Positions 31,901-40,900 of a stretch of 45,966 nucleotides of DNA are shown here, piece after piece. The DNA comes from Nemertoderma westbladi (lineage: Eukaryota; Xenacoelomorpha; Nemertodermatida; Nemertodermatidae), in NCBI GenBank assembly GCA_032718475.1, contig JAUCBJ010008900.1, positions 1-45,966 of the forward strand, written 5' to 3'. Both the position numbers and the translations under genes were made by a program. Below the pieces are notes generated by a model. It saw nothing but the letters and a program-made list of their open reading frames with translations, did not search any database and had not been told where the DNA came from. Every line of letters starts with the position of its first letter. Within the stretch, counting starts at the first letter, position 1.

Positions 31901-34514
31901 AAGTGAAAAACCCGTCTCTAGGAGAAAGGTAACACCAGTGTGTTATAGAGACGACGGCAAAAGCCAGACTTCTCAAGGAGAAGATAGCGGGAAAGACACT
32001 GACAGATCTTATTATGTCAATAAAATGCCTAAAGATCAGGTAAGTAAATTCAAGTCTCGAACCAATGACAGGAGAGAACAGGTAAGAAAAACTCCTCCTA
32101 CGTCTCCCAAGAGAATTCAGGTGAGAAAGCCCGAAGAAAAAACCAGTGTGCACAATGTTACGCACAATAAGGTAAGTAACATCAAACCGAAATGTGCGCT
32201 ATGTGATGGGACCCATCGCTTGAATATGTGTGATGAATTCCTAAAGAAATCATTAACTGATAAGCGGTTGTGTTATAATTGCCTCAGACAAGGACACCAA
32301 CGGCGAACCTGTTACTCTGACACAAGATGTGCCAAGTGCGGTGCGAAACATCATATCTTGTTGCACACTGAATTCGAGCGAAATAGTCCGAGTCAGGTAA
32401 GTGATTCCGAATTACATGTCCAATTCAGTGATGTGAACGACACTGATCAATCTGAGATGGAAGGATTCTATACGGACGAGTTCTCCGATGAAAACGAATC
32501 CTGTTACACGATAAATACCACAGTGTATCGAGCACTTACTTATGAAAAAGATACAGACATTGACCTCGCTCTAACTACTTCTGATCGACAACCATCTTGG
32601 AAAGCGCCAACTTCCAATGTAGGGATTAGAGAATTTCCTGTGGTACAGGTAAGGGTCCACGGACCAAAAAGGAGTTATGTAGTGAACGCCCTCCTTGACT
32701 CCGGTAGTACAGGAACATTCATCGACAAAGAGCTAGCCGAAGACATATTCGCTGGACAACCCAAGTTCCGAACTAAGCTAAACATGTCAGGAATTATGCA
32801 AGTTTGGAAATCTACAGTAACAGCGGATTATTATGTAGGTGCGTTGTCCACCCCCCAGGACGAACTAGGAGAACATAGCATAAGGTCAGTGAAAATGGTG
32901 GCTATAAAGAACTTCGCTACTACTCAAGCAGACCTTTATAATTGGGACGAGGATGAGAGCATCCAACATCTTAAGATACCTCGATTCCAGACTGATTATC
33001 CTGGAGTGCAAATACTCATCGGCCAAAACGCGCATGAGGCGCTCGAGACACTGGAGAAATGGCCTGCTCAACCGCAGCCACTACAAACCTATGCGGTAAG
33101 AACTAGAGTAGGTTGGTACTTTACTGGCCCTTCCCGTAGAACTCTCATGGAAAGATTACCGAAAGATCAGGTATATCAAGTGCGAGAATGGGAAGTTGAG
33201 AACAGTGAGTTCGACGATCCAACTGAGGGAACTCCATACTCCTCAGACAACGACGATATACATCAACTCTTCGATGAGGAGAATGCCATCGATCTCCTTA
33301 AGGAAAGCGAGACTTGGCAAAATCAAGTGAACTTATGCCAACTCCTTCTCCCATCCGAGCGAGACGACTATAACGACGAGCTTAATGACGTCATTGAACG
33401 TTATAATGCCAAGACTCGGGATGAACACGCCGTAAGATTCTTTACTCAAGAGGTTGTAGAGCCCAACTCCTACGATAAGGACCTATCGGTGGAGGAAGAA
33501 AGAGCCAAGCAGATCCAAGCGACAACTACTCGTTTTCTTAAAGATCAAGGTAGATATGAGATCGGTCTTCCTTTCCGAAAGCGAGAACCAAAGTTCATTA
33601 ACAACAGACCTTTGGCGGAGAAAAGAATTGCTCAACTACATCGACGCCTTACGGCAAATTCTTCAGCTAAAGAAATGTATCAAACGCAGTTGAAGAAGTT
33701 TATTAGCAAGGGATATGCGGAGCTAGTACCGGAAGAAACACCTATAACTGAGAGAACGTATTATTTAACTCACCATTACGTTCCCAAACCCGGTAAACCC
33801 CATGAAGTACGAGTGGTGTTTGACGGTTCCGCCCTTTATATGGGCCAATCTCTTAATTCTGAATTGTTACCCGGACCCAACTTACTCCAATCCTTGTTGG
33901 GAATACTATTAAGATTAAGACAATATTCCATTGCTTTCGCCTCAGATATAGAAGGCATGTTCTTACAAGTCAAAGCGCTGGATAGGGATCGAGATAGTCT
34001 ACGATTTTTGTGGTGGCCCGAAGGAGACCTCAATAAGAAACCGGTGGAGTACTGGATGACCATCCAAGCTTTTGGGATAATCTCGAGCCCTTCAAACGCC
34101 TGTTCCGTGGTGCGCACTACTGCGGATGACAACAGAGACGCCTTCTCTAAAGAGGTGATCGACAATATCAAACGAGACATCTACATGGATGATAATCTGA
34201 AGTCCCTTCCATCAGTCGAAGAAGCCATTGAGGTCGCTAAAGGAACGGTAGAATGCTTAAAGAAAGGTGGATTTCGATTAACTAAATTCACCAGCAACTC
34301 CCGTGAGTTTCTGGAGTCGATCCCGGTAGAAGATCGAGGAACAAAGGACCTAGATCTAATAAAGGATGATCTCCCAGAAGCTAAGACCCTTGGTTTGAAA
34401 TGGGACACAGAAAGAGATATCCTGTTTTTCCAACTAAAACAGCGAGATAATCCAGTTCGGACTAAACGGATATGTTTAAGTATCCTGAGCACTTATTGTA
34501 AAAGCCTTTGCTGA
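28950..34514 (+). CDS. BEL/Pao gag-protease-RT polyprotein, interrupted (element A)
   Basis: A 1,854-codon open frame from ATG at 28950; upstream codons in frame lack a better ATG. Regions in order: a diverged N-terminus; an Ala/Lys/Glu-rich coiled stretch (about 384-466); a BEL-type gag domain (DUF1759-like, about 790-950); zinc knuckles and a CxxCxxxHHxxLLH motif (1082-1139); an aspartic protease with LLDSGSTGTFID, active Asp about 1250; and an RT with VRVVFDGSA (about 1621), SDIEGMF (Asp about 1666) and YMDD (1745-1748). RT would copy element RNA and protease would process the polyprotein. About 105 codons after YMDD the frame enters LTR B at 34497; the last 5 codons and the stop are LTR sequence. 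RNase H and integrase are absent, so this copy cannot transpose autonomously. No internal stop or frameshift. Several consensus 5' splice-site sequences lie at 31683-32654. Confidence 0.92.
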   Translation: MSDTKQNLSDSLLDATICDSDKGVEPSTPKFSSPPTVRKVIPPVVIEEPKLVQHRRSIIGTRAQVKRDQEAAEQQQPASQELISQRPYSSSSEDTVELTPERGAKMTDAVYSDPLLILPAAVLTRILIAVEEHQIDWARTKQSTKDSYAGYTKEELKSIVESQWNFPGPGLPFDLSEAAWEDIHRMGVTKETIDPAVWKRSAAGYAQGFFSSMERVKEQLFQQPQGPQEQGQLLYQVRERILRIRLILSAFEEASKRRQDTSLQVAVKTWFQRVSLQVQGTAQWKAQLEERSTHGESTDATFSQVESEAMAEKPHKRDAIDIYLSDYQRFLGDEELRRRLDGLSPNSEGAQRVLDAIDVDRLAANQAKFDEQLRIARDQEERVKKKRIEDRKKAAVAAAEAERKAAEEESKAAEMERKAAAAAAEAEAEAKRKAAAAEAEVKRKAAEMERKAAMAAAEAERIAAEEIAQLELENIQENQDCINKQLTASNMQMMNRSTPKRQGYTSSEEGDTTNTEGKRNRSHLSRRKRTFHRQKLPDLPPAVRRQLNNTNLGSTEPTDQIITIERLPTIVDEPEIIRPVPEATLSVVETPVLPEPTSQFPLHSTKLPVPSRTAHETVQVLDSERNIHDLSPVVPRPPASTLANPASAVEWVDERRRGMDLLLGQMQETVQQFKGTVRESRLELQEVQQSIALERDKLVNTQKGIPTPPVTMCQPVRSEVFHAQGVEPTRIYTASEVETPIVNPIQGNYKPVDNNIPHRPDHNPRNLYTDNSIFNNTMAQESFTRQMARTEARQAVKVGEIVKFNGDEMKWLPFNEYYKDNIQNSVLSNGEKLRFLIECLEGSPKLMALKFIGHPDGLRQVWDTLNIRYGNRNNIAGYLYAKLVAPRKFISSGIIEFSDEIQEICRQFDWLGKSHEYQNAMVIRAVASTLPKGGVGTRWDKKVLYMMEQQRRDPTMADLMSFLDGEVKLQLLKLSREKTPENKVSEKPVSRRKVTPVCYRDDGKSQTSQGEDSGKDTDRSYYVNKMPKDQVSKFKSRTNDRREQVRKTPPTSPKRIQVRKPEEKTSVHNVTHNKVSNIKPKCALCDGTHRLNMCDEFLKKSLTDKRLCYNCLRQGHQRRTCYSDTRCAKCGAKHHILLHTEFERNSPSQVSDSELHVQFSDVNDTDQSEMEGFYTDEFSDENESCYTINTTVYRALTYEKDTDIDLALTTSDRQPSWKAPTSNVGIREFPVVQVRVHGPKRSYVVNALLDSGSTGTFIDKELAEDIFAGQPKFRTKLNMSGIMQVWKSTVTADYYVGALSTPQDELGEHSIRSVKMVAIKNFATTQADLYNWDEDESIQHLKIPRFQTDYPGVQILIGQNAHEALETLEKWPAQPQPLQTYAVRTRVGWYFTGPSRRTLMERLPKDQVYQVREWEVENSEFDDPTEGTPYSSDNDDIHQLFDEENAIDLLKESETWQNQVNLCQLLLPSERDDYNDELNDVIERYNAKTRDEHAVRFFTQEVVEPNSYDKDLSVEEERAKQIQATTTRFLKDQGRYEIGLPFRKREPKFINNRPLAEKRIAQLHRRLTANSSAKEMYQTQLKKFISKGYAELVPEETPITERTYYLTHHYVPKPGKPHEVRVVFDGSALYMGQSLNSELLPGPNLLQSLLGILLRLRQYSIAFASDIEGMFLQVKALDRDRDSLRFLWWPEGDLNKKPVEYWMTIQAFGIISSPSNACSVVRTTADDNRDAFSKEVIDNIKRDIYMDDNLKSLPSVEEAIEVAKGTVECLKKGGFRLTKFTSNSREFLESIPVEDRGTKDLDLIKDDLPEAKTLGLKWDTERDILFFQLKQRDNPVRTKRICLSILSTYCKSLC

Positions 34515-36007
34515 ATTGCCCCGTTATTTTTATTATCTTTTACATTAAAATACTCTGTAGTTGATTTAATAAGTGTAAGAGACCGTATTATTGCTGTATC
34601 GGTGTTTTTAGAGGATCTAAGATCTATTTCCTCCGTATGTGTACTGTGAAAGGCATATTTTATGATTCTATGGCAATTCGTGACGCAAAAGGGTGATAGC
34701 TACTCTTGAACAGTAGTTACTATGACTACGGTTAACAGCTGACATTCATACGTGTTGATTTCCTTTGTTCTACGGCGTCTCTCAGTTCAGTCAGCCAATT
34801 AGAGCGTTTTTGTGGCTCCTTGTACAGAAAATTTCCGAGAAATGACGCAATGCCTATGTGCAGTGTTTACATTCAGTCCTGAGCCTAAGAAAGAACGGCT
34901 TGGAAGTATTTTGTGCTTTACTGTTTTTTAGTCTTACACTAGTAGGTTTAATTATAAAGGGCATATATCCTTTAACTACCTAACGACCCTGCTGACTGAT
35001 CATACATGCTGACTGCTGAAACATTGCAAACTCGTAACAATCAGTGTTCAGTTGTTGTTTTATACTGCTATTTACTGTCAGTTCTTCATAATATGGTTGA
35101 TGAATTATTATATTTGGAATAACGATAAATAACCCCGAAACCCAATATTCTTGATATACCGAAGGTAAGAGAGAAAGGTTACCAATAACGATTGTGACTT
35201 ATGTTGAAGTGGTTTGAAGTGAATCTAATGTTATTTGATAGACCCTACATGAGTCAGCCTGTGTTCCTTTTATATGTGACTAAAATCAGTGAAGATTGGC
35301 AGATTAGTGTGCAGTATTGTGCAGCATTGTGTATGAGTGAGTCTGTTAAAGAAGCAATTCCTAAAGAATGCGCCATATATGTGAATTATAATTAAGCCAT
35401 ATCGTTGTGAGTAGTTTAAGTCATAACTCTGTTTATATAGATAAAGCGCCACGTCCTAAAGGAACTGTTAATATTCCCGAAAGTGAATAATATTGTCAGA
35501 GATTATATAATACTGTCAGTCGAATAATACATTAGGCTTACATAGCAATAAAATTAAACCGTCGAACCCAATCTCCCGGGAATCTCCAGCGGGTGAATGG
35601 TCGCGCACGGATTGGTTTCGACTAGTGTAGTGAATCAAATACTTGTCATAGACTAAAAAACCGATTTAATATCTAGAAGACATCTTAATTTGGTGGGTTA
35701 AACTGCCAAAGGTCTGAAAGCGCGAACATTAAAGGATATTGCTTCTTTATTGCAGTAAGCAATAAAGTCGAAAGTATCGGTCGACCGGTAACCAGTAGGC
35801 CTGACTGCCTGATCATCCGGACCGGTACCTACTTCCGTATAAGTACACTAGTATTATTCGATTTGATTATATATGCCGGTAGGTCTTAATAATTAATCGG
35901 GGACGCCTGGTTTTTATTGGGATTTTACTTAGGCCTATTTCTGTCAGTTTTATTTATTTGTAGGCCAGTATTGAGCAGAAGGCGTGTAAGCCTGATCAGA
36001 TTGTGCA

Positions 36008-36585
36008 GACAATTTGTAGGTTGAACTGTTGTCTGATTGCTGTTAGGTCTGAACGGATTGCAGTGTGTGTAGATCACCTGTCCGATAAAGAACGGTTAGG
36101 AAGTAGGGGCAGCGAATGCTGTAAGGTAAACCCCCAACTAAAGAATAAGTCGTACTACTGGGTTAGAACGCATACTACCTAATTATTTCGGAGTCTGCAT
36201 GTCCTGTAGTTTATTTAGGCTTGAGAGTAGTCTGCCATCGTTGAGTCTGTACTTTGTTTGTGTAAGTCTGTACGGGTAGCGTATAATATTTATTTAGATA
36301 ATTTGTAGGCTGGATAGTTGTCTGGCTGTTATTAGGTCTGAACGGATTGCAGCGTGTGTAGATCACTTGTCCGATAAAGAACGGTTAGGAAGTAGGGGCA
36401 GCGAATGCTGTAAGGTAAACCCCCAACTAAAGAATAAGTCGTACTACTGGGTTAGAACGCATACTACCTAATTATTTCGGAGTCTGCATATACCGTAGTT
36501 TGTTTAGGCTTGATAGTAGTCTGTCAGTGTTCGGTCTGCATTTTGTTTGAGTAGTTTGTACGCGTAGCGTAATATTTATTATTCA
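36008..36585 (+). repeat. 289-bp tandem duplication inside LTR/leader B
   Basis: Copies begin GACAATTTGTAGG at 36008 and GATAATTTGTAGG at 36297. Homologous to the duplication at 27031-27609 and repeated again at 44959-45536. Confidence 0.9.
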
Positions 36586-37517
36586 GAGTTTATGCGATTA
36601 TTCGCAACATTCATTCCCCAAGTTTGTTCCTACAATAATTGTGTTTGTTATACATACCGCTATAGTTAAATTAACCCCGGTACTACACGGGCTGCTTGGC
36701 GTAGGTAAAGACTGGTGATTTTGTGCATCGGTCACTCCAGCAGATGCCGTGGTTCTTTTAGCTGTTCAAGTATATTTAACTACTGATTATATGTTGTACA
36801 AGTACTCGTACCTAATTTAGGGTTTAGTGTACAGTACTTTCCGAAGTAATTAGTGTAGACATTATATTTGTGTTGTAAAGTGGTAGATAGGCACTTTCGA
36901 TTAGCTCTATTAACTTCTAGGTGGGAACACTCCGTGATACATAACGTAGTACCTGTAGCGATACGGCTATAGGTCGTCAGGCGGTGGTATTTTCCTATCT
37001 GGACAACGCAGTGTACTTACTACTACTTATTATTTCAAATACCGTAGTACCCTGTCAGTTGTAATAACCAGATTTCTAACCCTTTGTTAGGCTGGTTTGT
37101 AGACTTCTTGTAAAATTACCCTAAAAATTCGCATTTTGTGTTTTTTGTAAATTTTTGTGTTTATTTAGAGATTGTAATCTCACCCGAATTGTACGTAATT
37201 TGTAGTATTAAGTAACTTAGGTAAATTAGAATTATTTGTTTTAGTGTCCTATAAGTAACACTTCACTGAAAGCGCACCGCTTTGTGTAGTGATTACTCCC
37301 CAGAAATAATAACATTTATTTCAAATATTGACAAAACCCATTAAAACGGGTATATATATATTATAAATCAAATCTAACGATTTATAAATAGTAGGCCTAC
37401 CATACAACCATTAGGTCTCCATATCAGTTGGTCTACTGCTCAAATAGCGGTAATAAAGTAAGTAAAGTAACCAAGTAACCCTAAAATTCAGAAATTCAAT
37501 TATTTAAAATAATTGAT

Positions 37518-37763
37518 ATACCGGTATTTACGATAGGCCTATTATCTTTATTTCTATAAATTTAGGCTGAAATTATACCGGTACTTGTAATTAATTCTAG
37601 TCCAGAATTATATATACTACAAACTGTAAGCTGTATACCGGTATTCCCGATAGGCCTATTATATATTTATATATATTTGTGCTAAAATTATACCGGTATT
37701 CTGTGATAAACCTAGTCTGTAATAATACTTATATAGTTATATATACCATAAGCATACCGGTGT
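37518..37763. repeat. Five phased ATACCGGTAT palindromes upstream of gag (element B)
   Basis: ATACCGGTAT begins at 37518, 37635 and 37690, with variants ATACCGGTAC at 37575 and ATACCGGTGT at 37754. Spacings are 57, 60, 55 and 64. Number and order match the element A array although the intervening sequence has changed. Confidence 0.85.
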
Positions 37764-37900
37764 TCTAATATATTATATATATATCCTACTACACTGAGTA
37801 GCAGTATCGGTAATTAATTACTAGGCTAGCAGTTAATACTGAGTTACTAGACTTGCTCAGACTGTAATACAGCAGTAGACATTCAACGGTATACGTAGAC

Positions 37901-40900
37901 ATGTCTGATACTAAGCAGAACCTGTCAGACAGTTTATTAGATGTAACTATCTGCGACTCAGATAGAGACGTAGAACCGTCTGGTCGTAAGTTCAGTTCAC
38001 CTCCCACTGTGAGGAAGGTCATCCCTCCAGTAGTAGTAAAAGAACCTAGGCTGGTCCAACATCGTAGGTCTATCATAGGCACTCGAGCTCAGGTCAAGCG
38101 GGATCAAGAAGCAGCGGAACAGCAACAACCCGCGAGCCAAGAACTTATTTCTCAGCGGCCCGACAGCTCCAGTAGTGAAGATACGGTAGAACTGACACCC
38201 GAACGTGGAGCAAGGATGACGGATGAGGCTTATTCAGATCCCCTTCTCATCCTTCCTGCAGCCGTACTCACTAGGTTATTGATCGCTGTGGAAGAACACC
38301 AGATCGATTGGGCGAGAAGCCAGCGTTCAACTAGAGATAGTTATGCTGGATACACAAGGGAAGAACTGAAGTCCATGGTCGAGTCGCAATGGAACTTCCC
38401 CGGACCCGGACTCCTGTTTGATTTATCCGAAGCTGCCTGGGAAGACATACACCGGATGGGAGTAGCCAAGGAAACCATCGATCCAGCTGTGTGGAAGAGG
38501 TCCGCAGCCGGATACGCAAAGGGATTCTTCAGCTCTATGGAGCGAGTAGAAAAACAACTTTTACAACAACCTCAAGGACCTCAAGAGCAGGGACAGCTGC
38601 TTTATCAAGTAAGAGAAAGAATTCTACGAATCAGGTTAATATTATCGGCCTTTGAGGAGGCTTCTAAACGAAGACAAGACACGTCGTTGCAAGTTGCCGT
38701 AAAGACTTGGTTTCAACGGGTGAGTCTCCAGGTTCAAGGAACAGCTCAGTGGAAAGCTCAGCTGGAGGAGCGCTCAACCCATGGAGAATCAACAGACGCT
38801 ACTTTTTCCCAAGTGGAAAGTGAAGCGATGGCAGAGAAACCGCATAAGAGGGATGCCATTGACATCTATCTGTCAGACTATCAGCGTTTTTTGGGAGATG
38901 AAGAGTTGAGGAGAAGGCTAGATGGACTTAGCCCTAATAGTGAAGGAGCCCAGCGTGTGTTGGACGCAATTGATGTGGATAGGTTAGCGGCGAACCAAGC
39001 TAAATTCGATGAACAACTCCGCATCGCTAGAGACCAAGAAGAAAGGGTGAAGAAAAAACGCATAGAAGACAGAAAGAAAGCAGCAGTAGCAGCTGCAGAA
39101 GCCGAAAGGAAAGCAGCCGAAGAGGAAAGTAAAGCAGCCGAAATGGAAAGAAAAGCGGCAGCTGCAGCGGCAGAGGCAGAAGCAGAAGCGAAAAGAAAAG
39201 CGGCAGCGGCAGAGGCAGAAGTGAAAAGAAAAGCAGCTGAAATGGAAAGAAAAGCGGCAATGGCAGCGGCAGAAGCAGAACGGATAGCGGCTGAAGAGAT
39301 CGCCCAATTAGAATTGGAAAATATTCAGGAGAATCAAGACTGCATAAATAAACAGTTAACAGCTAGTAATATGCAGATGATGAATCGATCTACTCCCAAA
39401 AGACAGGGATATACATCATCTGAGGAAGGCGATACCACCGATACTGAAGGCAAAAGAAATAGATCTCACCTAAGCAGACGTAAAAGAACATTCCACCGTC
39501 AGAAATTGCCTGATTTGCCTCCAGCTGTTAGAAGGCAACTAAATAACACCAACTTAGGTAGTACAGAACCCACAGACCAAATAATTACAATAGAAAGACT
39601 CCCTACTATAGTAGATGAGCCTGAAATAATTAGGCCTGTTCCCGAAGCCACCCTTTCGGTCGTAGAGACACCTGTACTCCCTGAACCTACCTCTCAATTC
39701 CCTTTGCACAGCACTAAGCTACCTGTGCCCAGTAGAACAGCCCATGAGACAGTTCAGGTCCTAGACTCCGAGCGAAATATTCATGATTTGTCGCCCGTCG
39801 TCCCTCGTCCGCCCGCTTCAACGTTGGCGAATCCCGCTTCGGCGGTTGAATGGGTGGATGAGAGACGACGGGGGATGGATCTCCTGCTCGGACAGATGCA
39901 GGAGACCGTTCAGCAATTCAAGGGCACAGTAAGGGAAAGTAGATTAGAGTTGCAAGAAGTGCAGCAAAGTATCGCGCTAGAATGCGATAAATTAGTAAAT
40001 ACACAAAAGGGTATACCAACACCCCCTGTAACAATGTGTCAACCTGTTAGGTCTGAAGTATTTCATGCGCAAGGTGTGGAGCCTACACGCATCTATACTG
40101 CTAGTGAAGTAGAAACTCCTATAGTAAACCCTATTCAGGGTAATTATAAACCTGTTGATAATAATATTCCACATAGACCTGATCATAATCCGAGAAATTT
40201 ATATACCGATAATTCTATATTCAATAATACGATGGCTCAAGAAAGTTTTACGCGTCAAATGGCTAGAACCGAAGCCCGTCAGGCGGTAAAGGTTGGAGAG
40301 ATCGTCAAGTTCAATGGAGATGAGATGAAATGGTTACCTTTTAATGAATATTACAAAGATAACATACAGAACTCTGTGCTATCTAATGGAGAGAAACTTA
40401 GATTCCTCATCGAGTGCTTGGAAGGATCTCCCAAGTTAATGGCGTTAAAGTTTATTGGACATCCAGACGGATTAAGACAAGTTTGGGATACACTAAACAT
40501 CAGGTATGGTAATAGGAATAACATAGCTGGGTATTTGTATGCAAAGTTGGTAGCGCCCCGAAAGTTTATTAGCAGCGGAATTATAGAGTTTTCCGATGAG
40601 ATTCAGGAGATCTGCAGACAATTCGATTGGCTAGGTAAGTCTCATGAGTATCAGAATGCTATGGTTATTAGAGCAGTGGCTTCTACTTTACCGAAGGGTG
40701 GAGTAGGTACACGCTGGGATAAGAAAGTGTTATATATGATGGAACAACAACGACGAGACCCTACCATGGCTGATCTCATGTCATTCCTAGATGGAGAAGT
40801 GAAATTACAGCTCCTGAAACTGTCCAGAGAGAAGACACCGGAAAACAAGGTAAGTGAAAAACCCGTCTCTAGGAGAAAGGTAACACCAGTGTGTTATAGA

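Larger units (their letters stand above)
34497..37900 (+). mobile_element. BEL/Pao LTR B plus leader (second copy of the architecture)
   Basis: Begins TGTAAAAGC directly after pol codons, with no polypurine tract in front. A genuine 3' LTR of element A would normally have one, so this looks like the 5' LTR of an inserted element. It keeps the same order of features as LTR/leader A: CCAATTAGAGCG (about 34796), a palindrome-rich block (about 35778-35834), the 289-bp duplication (36008 and 36297), TATATATATATTATAAATC, and ATACCGGTAT-type palindromes at 37518, 37575, 37635, 37690 and 37754. The LTR/leader boundary is not resolved. Confidence 0.8.

Noticed and set aside
34497-34514. Natural C-terminus of the polyprotein at KSLC-stop
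   Set aside because: The final codons lie in the LTR, and BEL/Pao polyproteins normally continue into the rest of RT, RNase H and integrase. The stop is a by-product of the junction.
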